Positions 34,545-46,136 of a stretch of DNA of 64,000 bases are shown in pieces. Under the pieces are notes generated by a model, which saw only the letters and a program-made list of their open reading frames with translations, was not told the DNA's origin and did no database searches. The DNA is from Gigaspora rosea. Lineage: Eukaryota > Glomeromycota > Glomeromycetes > Diversisporales > Gigasporaceae. Every line of letters starts with the position of its first letter. Within the stretch, counting starts at the first letter, position 1. Made by a program: the position numbers and the translations under genes. The DNA lies in contig QKWP01000107.1 in assembly GCA_003550325.1 (NCBI GenBank), forward strand, positions 376,929-440,928, in the 5' to 3' direction.

Positions 34545-36117
34545 TCAATCATTTCTATTTTTCTTATCGTTGTGCTTTTTGTAAGTTACTATGGTAAATC
34601 CATCCTCATCTGTGCTCTTGTTGTTTATAACTATTTCCATTTTTGAGTCAGGTAGGAGATCTTGTAGCTCCGTTTTCTGGGGGTGTTTGTTACTATTCAG
34701 CCCTCCGTAAAGCGTTGATAGCTCGTCTTTGTTGGGTTCTGCTCCCATTTCCGAGCCTGCTGTGATAGGTGCAGAAGCGACGCATTCTTCAGTCATCTGA
34801 TCATCTGATTCTACTTGTGTAACTTATGTTGCCTGTATCTGTTGAGTTATTTCACCTGCCAATGCATCCTGATTTCCTATTTGGGAGGAACCCCTTCAGG
34901 TTCTGAATTCTCTTCTACCATTTCCGTGTCTAAATCCCTAATTGGGAAACTCTCTTCATGTTGAGTTTCATCTATGTGCCTATCGGCAAACTTTGTATCC
35001 TCTTTGTTTTTTTTGTATTTTTGGTATTTGTTTATTAGGGCAACTGACTCCTGAAACTGTTTACAGTGTTTCTTAATATGGCCTTTGCCCTCGCAGAAAT
35101 AACAGACTTTAGTTGCAAATCGCCATTCTGTGGAGACCTTGTTGTCTCGTACATGGGTAAATCTCAGGATTCTCTTTTTCAACCCCAGGTCATCCGTAGT
35201 TTCAAAATTATAAGCCACTGGTCCGTAAGATACGGTGTCCCATCGATCAGTAATGGTTTTATAGAGACAACGGTCTCTATATCATCGAAAGCTGTTAACA
35301 ATGCGTCTGAGATTTCTAACTTATTTCCCAAAGGTACATTCCGACATTTGATTAGTAGAAAGGACTTCCTCCTATCCATGGGAATGTACCCGAAGTATGT
35401 ACGGTTTAGGATAGTTAACCCTTTTGCTGCATAGTATCTTTGTTTTTCTGTGTCAATAAATATCACCTCCAAGTGTGTACACCTTCCTTTTAAAAAATGC
35501 TGCTCCACAGCACTAATGTCATATTTGACTGAGTCAAAAAGTGAACTCATAATCTCATTAAATGTAGATTGAATATTGCTGATATCAATTATAAGCGCAA
35601 AGTTGTTTTTTGTCTTAATTGTGCTCCTTGGAGAAAACGTTGAGTAAGTTGATTGCCCTCTTCTTAGATGAGGAAAAAGGGATGTCCAGTTTCTATCTTG
35701 CGCCTTTATCTCCCCATCTTGGGGCCCTTCCCTGATTTTAGGAGATGTGTCCAAACTTGATTCAGTTGGTGTATCTACCGTTACTGCGATTACTGGGGTT
35801 TCTAGGACTAGTTCCTTTGTCACTCCCGACTTGTCTATGATATGTGAATCTAATTTCTCATTTGTTTCTGTATTTTCATTCCCTGGAACCGTTAAGAGTA
35901 GAAGCAAAGTAGTGCCCCCTACTTGTTCTTTACTCAGTCTATTTGTGACATCCTTTAATGCCATGAGTTCCTGTTCTACTTTTTCATCCCAACTTAGCTC
36001 CTTGTTTAGTCTAAGTTCATCGGCTGTTTGAGACGTGTTTAGTATCGGTTCTTGTTTTGTTTTTAGTTCGTTGTTATTATTTTCATGTCTGTTTTTCTTG
36101 TTTATGACTTTGTACAT
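34545..36117 (-). pseudogene. LINE ORF1: nucleic-acid-binding protein with CCHC zinc knuckle
   Basis: Starts at the ATG at 36117 (MYKVINKKNRHENN...). An acidic/polar N-terminal third is followed by a folded region (DRNWTSLF; SLFDSVKYDISAVEQHF; FIDTEKQRYYAAKGL; GYIPMDRRKSFLLIK) resembling the RNA-binding part of Tx1-like ORF1 proteins. The frame shifts near 35200-35218. The next piece (35218-34877) has the zinc knuckle CYFCEGKGHIKKHC. After a stop, the last piece 34796-34545 ends DGFTIVTYKKHNDKKNRND. Its stop lies just 3 bases before the ORF2 ATG, in the same frame. It would bind element RNA in the LINE particle, but is broken as read. Confidence 0.75.
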
Positions 36118-36360
36118 GTTTTTCCTGCAACCATCTTATGCCTTTTCACCATGTTTGAAACGTGTATCTCCTCAACTTCGCTTAACATATGTTTTCCTAA
36201 TACTTGTGGGGTGCACAGCCCACTTCCTGGTCTTCTTATAGCCTTAACTCACTTGTATTTCATAGTAATTTCTATATGTTGTGTTTGGCCTCTTCCAACT
36301 CACTGTGGACTGGAGAGAGTGACCGTAGATTGTTTTCCTTTTGTTTATTTTTGATACAGA

Positions 36361-38010
36361 AGATGTTTTTTGATTTGTATATATATTTAAATTTTAAAAA
36401 GCTGATTACAGTAATTATAAATAGATAAATATGCTATTAGCATTCTGAAGATGTTTATTAACCTAATTTGGCTTGTAAATTTAATTTTTAAATAGCCAAT
36501 TACAGAAATTGTAAATAGAAAATTAAGCTATTAATATCCAAAATATAAATATAGACAAATTATAATAAATTTAGTAAATTATAGTTTCAAAAAAATTTTT
36601 ACTAAAAAAGTATAAAACATAGCAATAAAGCTTAATCTTATAATTCAAATTAATAGCTCTTATTGTTAAGTACTACCTAATTTCTAGTAAGTAATATTAG
36701 TATATAAGTTATAAGAAAAGATGTCTAGATCTCTTTTTGTTGCTAATAATACTTTTGATCAAATAAATACACATAATGTCCCATTAAATAAATTGTTCTC
36801 TTGAATGTATTAAACTATTATTAATATTTATTCAATTGGAATAATAAATACTATTAACTATTTTTTACTAATTAAAATATATTCCTCAATTTATTCTGAC
36901 AAATTGACTAAGGCTTGAAAACACCCAATGTTTTTATTAAAATCAATCTAAGTATAAATTGTATATTTTAAATTTTAGTTCTTTATGAATATAAAATGTA
37001 GAAAGCCAAGGTACTGTTACTTACATTATACTTGTTTATTATAAAATAAAATTTTTGCAATTTTCTGTTTTTTTTTAAATTTATTTTTTATTTATATAAT
37101 CTTCATTTTGTTACTCTTTGCAGTTTTGTCAGTTTTGTTACCTTTTACTATCTTTTACTAGTTTGATTACTTTTTGTTATTTTTCATTAAAGTTTGAGTG
37201 CCTTTTGTTAGTTTTAATACCTTTTGTCAGTTTTGATATTTTGACATTTGTGATTTTAGTTAACAAAATTGAACTAGATTTCAACTTTTGTTAGCATAAA
37301 ACCTTGAGGTTTGGTCTAACAACTATAAAAGAAATAGACAAAAAGTGTAATTAATCAATTGTGAATTAAACTGCGAAGCAGTTGAACAATAGAAAGTTTC
37401 AAAAAAAGAGTATGTTTTTGTAATGCATTGGTATTTTTTGAAAAGTGAGATGTATTCTTGAATTATTTGCCTTATTTTAACTATGTATATACATAGGCAT
37501 GTAAATTAGAAATCTAATCAGGAATTTTACAATAAATAAAATAAAATAGCATTAAAGATCAATATTGATAATCTGAAAATGAGGAGAAAAAATCATACTA
37601 TTAGTTTCATGCAGTGCTATATATTTATTTGTAAATACTAAATCAGATTTAATCATTTTTATTTTGTTGCTTATTAGTAATAATAAGCCTTAGAAATTCA
37701 ACAATCTTATCAATAATTATTTTAACAGGTTTCAAGATCAAGAAGTTAGTAATATGGGTGAATCAGTATCAATTTGACTATAATTAGTAAGATTGAACAA
37801 TAAAAAGATTTAATACAAAAATCAGACATAAAGTTTATCTAGTAAGATCAACATTGTTATTTGGTATAGCAGAGAAAATAATGTGTAAAGACCTTACTTA
37901 ATTCAGATATAAATAGTTTGAGCCTGAAGATTGATCTGAAACAAAATTGTATATTGAAATTAGAGATTTGTGCAATATCTTTTTTTTTTAAATAGAATCA
38001 CATAACTATG
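36361..38010. other. AT-rich desert with minor tandem repeats
   Basis: A diverged tandem pair of about 92 bp lies at 36398-36545 (ATTACAGTAATTATAAATAG / ATTACAGAAATTGTAAATAG). Between 37105 and 37260 TTTTGTTACCTTTT-like units repeat irregularly. No gene was found. Confidence 0.45.
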
Positions 38011-38172
38011 AGAACATTGATGTCTGCAAAGTATATAATCTTAAGGGCATTGATGTTCTCAAAATCACATAATTACTGATAGTTAAGTATATACTTAGAT
38101 ATCAGTAATTATGTGGTTTCGAGGCCATTGATGACCTTATGATTATGTAACTTTGTGGATATCAATGTGGTT
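38011..38172. mobile_element. 160-bp hairpin element
   Basis: Imperfect palindrome (AGAACATTGATGTCTGCAAA left, inverse right) with centre ATTACTGATAGTTAAGTATA near 38085. No coding capacity. Confidence 0.6.
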
Positions 38173-38994
38173 CTTGTTAAAAAAAAAATAAAAACTACTC
38201 AGCCTCAATACATATTTAAATAAGTCATTTATAGTAAAAGTAGCAAGGATTACCAGCACGATATATGAAGTAGAATCATACAAATCTATTTCTTTTTTTA
38301 GAATGTAATTCTATTGTTAGTAGAATAGCATAAAGAGTATTTTTTATAGAGTAAATAATATTGCAATATGTAAATATTGTTTATTAATGATTAGTAAATT
38401 AATATACTGGTAATTAGTCAATGTATATACTAATTTGTATAGTGCATATTGCACGATTATCATTTTTGAGGATCTTGTAAAAAAAAGATACATATGCAAA
38501 TGACCAATCTTTTTCTGCATATATCAAAAAAACATTTTGCATATAGAAAAAACTATTGGATAGAGCAATGAGTAATAGAAAAGCAATTTGATTGGGTAGT
38601 AAATCATGAAGAGGTCAATATAGGAAAAACGTTCTCTTAGCGAAAGTAATTTGATTATCAGATAATCAAGCCAGCAAAAATTCCGGGCAGAAAATTAACT
38701 AAATGAGAAAATCTATAAATTTATCTATCTAAATCAGTATTAGAAAGAAAATCTTCTTAATATTTACCAATGTATTCATCAGTTTTTATAGTTCTCATTT
38801 TTTAATTTTTTTCACTGCTGCATAACAACAACATTCAAATTGCAAGAGCAAGAACAATAAAATACTGTAGTAGACTATACAAAACGCTTTCAAGTGCGTG
38901 AAACATGAAATTTACTTTTTTAGCTAATTTTTCGCTTAAATTAGTTTGTAACATTAGATAATCATATAACATAAATCCAATTAACTAAAACATT
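38173..38994. other. AT-rich intergenic sequence
   Basis: No feature supported. Its last 28 bases (38968-38995) recur directly after the N at 42333. Confidence 0.45.
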
Positions 38995-39008
38995 TTATAA
39001 TTACTAGA

Positions 39009-39135
39009 ATTACAGTAAATTTTCGGTAATAAAAATGTAGTTTTTAATAATATAATTTTCTGCGGTACATCGCTTCGGTATAATCTTAACTGCCCAAAAT
39101 TTTATTGTGAAAACTTCATTATCGAAATTTGCAGA
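39009..39135. mobile_element. Small MITE with TACAGTAAA end
   Basis: ACAGTAAATTTTCGGTAAT at the left and its diverged inverse ATTATCGAAATTTGCAGA at the right. The pogo/Tigger-like end suggests Tc1/mariner type. A second copy exists at 42506-42632 by duplication. Confidence 0.45.
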
Positions 39136-39418
39136 TGATCATCCTACTACTGTGCTAATTTTAAAATCAGCTGTATATAAATTCGATACAAAGATAATTA
39201 TCTTATTGTTATTCAATTTCTAAATTAGACTTTCCTTATAAATGCGAAATAACTCCTTTGTGCCATGGTTGCATAAATGATGAATATCCGGTGTCCGAAT
39301 TTGTCAATGGGCATTAGATTGTATATAGAAAAACTACTCGTGATTAGTTGATCACGTAAAATGAGAGTGTTCTCAGTAGAGATGGTCAAAGTTAGTTGCA
39401 TATTATTATTTAATATTA

Positions 39419-40492
39419 CCACGAAAAGTTGATTTTTCGTTTAGAATCACATGGGATCTGAAAATATGGGTCGTTCGGTCGGATTTTTTTTTTTTTTTTT
39501 AATTTACAGTAAATTAATAAAATAAATTTCACGTCAAAGGTTATGCGAGGTTAATTTTTCATTTTGCACAACAATGAATCAAAAAATTGTGTCAGTAGTC
39601 ATATTTTCTCCGTTAGTCCTATTAGGCAATTACGGGAAATTAGAGTCCCCAACGGGTGACACCGGATGAGAATAGCGAAAAAAATCTAAAAAAAAAAATT
39701 GAAAAATTGAAAAATTGGAAAAAATGTCGGCGGATAATGTGTGTGGCCTTAGATAAGGCTGCTATTGGTTGATTATTAGTTAACGTCAAAAAACGGGCTA
39801 ACTTTACAAACTTGAACAATCCCGAAATGTTCCGATATCCCTTAAACATTTTCCGATTTTATGCCAACTTATGATAATCAAGATCGATTATTTCGGACTA
39901 TATTCATTACAGTAAATAACATTAAAATAAACATTATTATGCTTGTTTTAAAAGAATTGGGGCAAAAATAAAATTTTTGAGGTTTTGAAAATTTTGGGTA
40001 ATGCTAAACGAAAATTTTACTTTGCGTGGCCTTAGGCCACGCAAAGTTGATTTTTCGGTTTGCATTACCCACCGACCCATTTTTTATTATTTTTATTATT
40101 ATTATTTTTGTTTTAGATCTCAATTTCAATTTTGACATTTATTTTTTCCGCTACGTATTCTCATCCGGTGTCACCCGATGGAGACCTTAATTTCCCGTAA
40201 TTGTCCGATATGAATTAGTGATGCCTGGCGAAATGACAAAACCTGACGAAACCATAAGTTTCGTCAAGTTTCGTCATTGACGAAACTTATGGTTTCGTCA
40301 GGTTTCGTCATTTCGCCAGGCATCACTAATATGAATGACAGAAAAATATGATCGTCGACCCAATTTTTTTGATTCCAGAATGAAATTTAATCTTTCATAA
40401 CCTTAGATGTGAACAGTATTCTATTAATTTACAACTAATTAAAAAAAAATCCGACCGACCGACCCATGTAAAAAATCAACTTTGCGGTATTT
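39419..40492. mobile_element. 1.07-kb palindromic element
   Basis: Long imperfect inverted repeats. The left arm (GAAAAGTTGATTTTTCG, GGGTCGTTCGGTCGGATTTT, GGGTGACACCGGATGAGAA) pairs with the right arm (TCTCATCCGGTGTCACCC, AATCCGACCGACCGACCC, AATCAACTTTGCGG). A second perfect palindrome TTGCGTGGCCTTAGGCCACG lies at about 40022-40045. The 69-codon frame inside is not convincing. The right arm carries a nested 113-bp insertion at 40216. A diverged partial copy lies at 22899. Confidence 0.65.
40216..40328. mobile_element. 113-bp hAT-like palindromic MITE
   Basis: TAGTGATGCCTGGCGAAATG and its exact inverse at the other end. The whole element is essentially one perfect hairpin with TTTCGTCA repeats. 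A perfect 8-bp duplication ATATGAAT flanks it (40208-40215, 40329-40336). End sequence and TSD length fit hAT. The duplicate copy is at 43713-43825. Confidence 0.88.
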
Positions 40493-40566
40493 TTTAGAAT
40501 CATTTAATATTAAAAAGGATGAAAATTGAAGTATTATAAATTTTATTGTAAATAATCTACTTATAT

Positions 40567-40906
40567 GGATTCATCACGGTGAATTTATGTAATTAAGCTA
40601 AAATTTGGTCGCGGTCTTGTGATCGCCGACTGCTTCTGATTTGATTATTAAGTAGACTATTAGTTCACATGTAAAAAGATTATCAGTTTTTAACTACAGT
40701 AAATTGCCGTATAAACCACTCAATATCTCTTACTTTTCAACCTCTTAATTAGTAAAAAAAATTAATAAAAATCACGTGCGGGTCTACTATAAAGGATATA
40801 AAGGAGGTGTTTATGCGGCAACTTTACGGTAATACGTAATTTGGTTTGTCAGGTTGGAAGTGGCCGCCGATCACGAGACCGCGACATTTTTTCACCATGA
40901 ATAACC
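40567..40906. mobile_element. MITE with nested MITE
   Basis: Outer inverted repeats (GGTCGCGGTCTTGTGATCG left; CGATCACGAGACCGCGAC right) enclose a smaller element at about 40696-40836. That element's ends ACAGTAAATTGCCGTATAAAC and GCGGCAACTTTACGGTA pair and are flanked by TA. The duplicate copy is at 44064-44403. Confidence 0.65.
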
Positions 40907-42332
40907 AGCTTATAGCTATATGTATATATTATTCAAAAATTACAAAATTTACTTAGTATTAAAAAGTTGGTAAGTTTGCTTACTTTTATTATTAAATATA
41001 ATCATTCTAAAGCTGATATGCACTCTTTAAATTGCCAATCACATATGTAAGTTCTCTCTCGCTTGTTTATACTCTAAAAACTATAATATATTACTGCTTA
41101 ACTTTGATATTCAAATGTTAAACTCGTTACTTGATTATCTGACTGAGTGAAGTTAGTTAGTCGGACACGTCAATTTTAGTGACAATGCAGTTCCATGACG
41201 AAAATTTGTGCCCAAGATATGTTATGCACGGCATAAAAATTAAAGAAAGTTTAGATGAGGAGACTGATTATTTTAAATCATATCACGAGATATTAATTAG
41301 CCAGAATTAATCGGAGTAATGATATCGTGTATATAGGACATAGGAATAAATATAGTATAACTGTTAAATATAATGTTCAATAATCATAAGGGTATAGGTT
41401 GGAATCAGATGATTTTTATTTACTAAGAGAATAAAACCCTTCCTTTTTATCGAAATAAAGAACTTGACTAAATTTTATTAAGACTCTAATTAAACAAGAT
41501 TCTCCCTCTGAAACCAGCTGATTTTGCCGTTTTTTTTTTAATTGATTATAAGTACATACATAATAACTACGATATTCCACTGGGAATCGGCAGTTTTTTT
41601 TGTACATATAATTTAATAAAATATAAACTCATATTATTACAAAAGTTTGTATCCCTACATATAGTTAGCCGTTACCTTTTTTGTAATTGAAAATCACTTA
41701 AATCTTCTTTAATGTGTAAATGTAATAAAACAGATTTATTTAAGTATTTAATTAACTCGGATTTAAAAGTGATATTAATAGTAGTATCAATTACGATGAT
41801 ACAACAATTGCCATCAATCGTATACAATATAAGTAACTAGAGTGATTTAATTAAATCGGAATTAAAAGTGATATTGATAGTATATCAGTTACGATGCATA
41901 AAGAATATGCAATCAGTAAAATCAAAAAAGTTTATGTAATTATTTAGGGGTAAATGTAATATAAAGGGCATGAGAAAATAAAGATTAAGTTCTTTTGCTT
42001 TTCACTTTGAATACATATCACAAAATCGATAACCCTCGTATTGAGACATTGATATTTGATCTTGAGTGTCACGACACCAATTGTAGGTAAAGTCACAAAA
42101 AAATATCGATTTATTCTAATTTTGTTAGCATTTGGGGCAGCGTCAACTAAAACAAGGCTTATGGCATTTTTTGCAAAAATGAGTTAACTATACCATCATG
42201 GAATTTTTCTATATAATTTGACATTTAAAGCATTGGTTTACATAGTAAAATTTTTACCGATGCTTACTTTTTGAAATGCTGTATACGATTAAACGTGATC
42301 TAAAATTAGAATTTGGATATCCGGTTGTCGAT
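40907..42332. other. AT-rich sequence within the duplication
   Basis: No supported gene. The 63-codon minus-strand frame at 41416-41607 is basic and has no recognised motif. The truncated left part of the GGGGCAGCGTCAAC MITE lies at 42134-42332. Confidence 0.4.
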
Positions 42333-42491
42333 NAACATAAATCCAATTAACTAAAACATTTCAAATTTGGCAAATTGGCATTTCACGATTTTCAAAGTGT
42401 TGTTTAAGGGTGTTAATAAAAGAGTATTTCAACATAATGCGATGATCATGGCAGATTTCACTATTTCACAAATCAAGTTCACCCAGTCGTA

Positions 42492-45400
42492 TTATAATTA
42501 CTAGAATTACAGTAAATTTTCGGTAATAAAAATGTAGTTTTTAATAATATAATTTTCTGCGGTACATCGCTTCGGTATAATCTTAACTGCCCAAAATTTT
42601 ATTGTGAAAACTTCATTATCGAAATTTGCAGATGATCATCCTACTACTGTGCTAATTTTAAAATCAGCTGTATATAAATTCGATACAAAGATAATTATCT
42701 TATTGTTATTCAATTTCTAAATTAGACTTTCCTTATAAATGCGAAATAACTCCTTTGTGCCATGGTTGCATAAATGATGAATATCCGGTGTCCGAATTTG
42801 TCAATGGGCATTAGATTGTATATAGAAAAACTACTCGTGATTAGTTGATCACGTAAAATGAGAGTGTTCTCAGTAGAGATGGTCAAAGTTAGTTGCATAT
42901 TATTATTTAATATTACCACGAAAAGTTGATTTTTCGTTTAGAATCACATGGGATCTGAAAATATGGGTCGTTCGGTCGGATTTTTTTTTTTTTTTTTAAT
43001 TTACAGTAAATTAATAAAATAAATTTCACGTCAAAGGTTATGCGAGGTTAATTTTTCATTTTGCACAACAATGAATCAAAAAATTGTGTCAGTAGTCATA
43101 TTTTCTCCGTTAGTCCTATTAGGCAATTACGGGAAATTAGAGTCCCCAACGGGTGACACCGGATGAGAATAGCGAAAAAAATCTAAAAAAAAAAATTGAA
43201 AAATTGAAAAATTGGAAAAAATGTCGGCGGATAATGTGTGTGGCCTTAGATAAGGCTGCTATTGGTTGATTATTAGTTAACGTCAAAAAACGGGCTAACT
43301 TTACAAACTTGAACAATCCCGAAATGTTCCGATATCCCTTAAACATTTTCCGATTTTATGCCAACTTATGATAATCAAGATCGATTATTTCGGACTATAT
43401 TCATTACAGTAAATAACATTAAAATAAACATTATTATGCTTGTTTTAAAAGAATTGGGGCAAAAATAAAATTTTTGAGGTTTTGAAAATTTTGGGTAATG
43501 CTAAACGAAAATTTTACTTTGCGTGGCCTTAGGCCACGCAAAGTTGATTTTTCGGTTTGCATTACCCACCGACCCATTTTTTATTATTTTTATTATTATT
43601 ATTTTTGTTTTAGATCTCAATTTCAATTTTGACATTTATTTTTTCCGCTACGTATTCTCATCCGGTGTCACCCGATGGAGACCTTAATTTCCCGTAATTG
43701 TCCGATATGAATTAGTGATGCCTGGCGAAATGACAAAACCTGACGAAACCATAAGTTTCGTCAAGTTTCGTCATTGACGAAACTTATGGTTTCGTCAGGT
43801 TTCGTCATTTCGCCAGGCATCACTAATATGAATGACAGAAAAATATGATCGTCGACCCAATTTTTTTGATTCCAGAATGAAATTTAATCTTTCATAACCT
43901 TAGATGTGAACAGTATTCTATTAATTTACAACTAATTAAAAAAAAATCCGACCGACCGACCCATGTAAAAAATCAACTTTGCGGTATTTTTTAGAATCAT
44001 TTAATATTAAAAAGGATGAAAATTGAAGTATTATAAATTTTATTGTAAATAATCTACTTATATGGATTCATCACGGTGAATTTATGTAATTAAGCTAAAA
44101 TTTGGTCGCGGTCTTGTGATCGCCGACTGCTTCTGATTTGATTATTAAGTAGACTATTAGTTCACATGTAAAAAGATTATCAGTTTTTAACTACAGTAAA
44201 TTGCCGTATAAACCACTCAATATCTCTTACTTTTCAACCTCTTAATTAGTAAAAAAAATTAATAAAAATCACGTGCGGGTCTACTATAAAGGATATAAAG
44301 GAGGTGTTTATGCGGCAACTTTACGGTAATACGTAATTTGGTTTGTCAGGTTGGAAGTGGCCGCCGATCACGAGACCGCGACATTTTTTCACCATGAATA
44401 ACCAGCTTATAGCTATATGTATATATTATTCAAAAATTACAAAATTTACTTAGTATTAAAAAGTTGGTAAGTTTGCTTACTTTTATTATTAAATATAATC
44501 ATTCTAAAGCTGATATGCACTCTTTAAATTGCCAATCACATATGTAAGTTCTCTCTCGCTTGTTTATACTCTAAAAACTATAATATATTACTGCTTAACT
44601 TTGATATTCAAATGTTAAACTCGTTACTTGATTATCTGACTGAGTGAAGTTAGTTAGTCGGACACGTCAATTTTAGTGACAATGCAGTTCCATGACGAAA
44701 ATTTGTGCCCAAGATATGTTATGCACGGCATAAAAATTAAAGAAAGTTTAGATGAGGAGACTGATTATTTTAAATCATATCACGAGATATTAATTAGCCA
44801 GAATTAATCGGAGTAATGATATCGTGTATATAGGACATAGGAATAAATATAGTATAACTGTTAAATATAATGTTCAATAATCATAAGGGTATAGGTTGGA
44901 ATCAGATGATTTTTATTTACTAAGAGAATAAAACCCTTCCTTTTTATCGAAATAAAGAACTTGACTAAATTTTATTAAGACTCTAATTAAACAAGATTCT
45001 CCCTCTGAAACCAGCTGATTTTGCCGTTTTTTTTTTAATTGATTATAAGTACATACATAATAACTACGATATTCCACTGGGAATCGGCAGTTTTTTTTGT
45101 ACATATAATTTAATAAAATATAAACTCATATTATTACAAAAGTTTGTATCCCTACATATAGTTAGCCGTTACCTTTTTTGTAATTGAAAATCACTTAAAT
45201 CTTCTTTAATGTGTAAATGTAATAAAACAGATTTATTTAAGTATTTAATTAACTCGGATTTAAAAGTGATATTAATAGTAGTATCAATTACGATGATACA
45301 ACAATTGCCATCAATCGTATACAATATAAGTAACTAGAGTGATTTAATTAAATCGGAATTAAAAGTGATATTGATAGTATATCAGTTACGATGCATAAAG

Positions 45401-45829
45401 AATATGCAATCAGTAAAATCAAAAAAGTTTATGTAATTATTTAGGGGTAAATGTAATATAAAGGGCATGAGAAAATAAAGATTAAGTTCTTTTGCTTTTC
45501 ACTTTGAATACATATCACAAAATCGATAACCCTCGTATTGAGACATTGATATTTGATCTTGAGTGTCACGACACCAATTGTAGGTAAAGTCACAAAAAAA
45601 TATCGATTTATTCTAATTTTGTTAGCATTTGGGGCAGCGTCAACTAAAACAAGGCTTATGGCATTTTTTGCAAAAATGAGTTAACTATACCATCATGGAA
45701 TTTTTCTATATAATTTGACATTTAAAGCATTGGTTTACATAGTAAAATTTTTACCGATGCTTACTTTTTGAAATGCTGTATACGATTAAACGTGATCTAA
45801 AATTAGAATTTGGATATCCGGTTGTCGAT
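42492..45829. repeat. 3338-bp direct duplication, right copy
   Basis: Same content as the left copy: palindromic element 42916-43989, hAT-like MITE 43713-43825, nested MITE 44064-44403. It is preceded by 130 bp (42362-42491) absent from the left copy and by a 28-bp repeat (42334-42361) of 38968-38995. It continues without a break into the gene region, so it is the copy more likely to be genuinely in place. Confidence 0.85.
43713..43825. mobile_element. 113-bp hAT-like palindromic MITE, duplicated copy
   Basis: Identical to the element at 40216-40328, including the 8-bp ATATGAAT duplication. Present because of the 3338-bp duplication. Confidence 0.85.
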
Positions 45830-45943
45830 CCTTGCTGCAGAGTCGGATTCGATCCAACAGGTTATACTAATAACAGATCATCATTGTTATTGTTTCTCAA
45901 AATAGAAAAAAGCCATAAGCCTTGTTTTAGTTGACGTTGCCCC
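45631..45943. mobile_element. 313-bp MITE upstream of the protease-like gene
   Basis: Terminal inverted repeats of about 32 bp (GGGGCAGCGTCAACTAAAAC left; GTTTTAGTTGACGTTGCCCC right), with ATTT on both sides. No coding capacity. It ends 193 bp before the ATG of the gene at 46137, so it could contribute promoter sequence. A truncated copy stops at the N at 42333. Confidence 0.75.
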
Positions 45944-46136
45944 ATTTGGTTGTATTTTGTCTTATCATTATTCAGATTCTCTATGGAAGAAATTTAGCTC
46001 ACAAGTTGCATCGCTTGTTAAATATATTTTATTACATATTATCAGTTTAAGGTTACTAAAATTTGACTCGGTCAGATCTAAGCTCATAGCAAACTTTATT
46101 GAAAATAGCAAATCATCAAACAAACGTCAAAATTTA

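Larger units (their letters stand above)
31000..36360 (-). mobile_element. Better preserved LINE without RNase H (Tx1/L1-like)
   Basis: Two adjacent frames read leftwards: ORF1 from 36117 to 34545, ORF2 from 34541 to 31197. Base composition drops to the AT background beyond about 36360 and 31080, marking the approximate ends. Fewer stops than the 5053 LINE and a preserved YADD box suggest more recent insertion. Absence of RNase H between reverse transcriptase and zinc finger, and a CCHC knuckle in ORF1, fit the Tx1/L1 side of the LINE tree. Confidence 0.85.
38995..42332. repeat. 3338-bp direct duplication, left copy
   Basis: Appears identical, base for base where I compared, to 42492-45829 (offset 3497). 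It ends exactly at the N at 42333, within a MITE that is complete only in the right copy. Contents: small inverted-repeat elements at 39009-39135, 39419-40492, 40216-40328 and 40567-40906. No gene. Most likely an unmerged contig overlap rather than a biological duplication. Confidence 0.85.

Noticed and set aside
34443..36428. Several plus-strand frames of 67-122 codons
   Set aside because: They are antisense shadows of LINE ORF1 and the start of ORF2.
38995..45829. A recent biological tandem duplication
   Set aside because: Identity without differences, an N exactly at the junction, and a MITE cut off at that N make a contig-joining artefact more likely; kept as a finding, not as biology.
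45957..46136. Extension of the protease-like gene to a TTG start
   Set aside because: The upstream 60 codons have no ATG; eukaryotic initiation at TTG is unlikely, so the ATG at 46137 was chosen.
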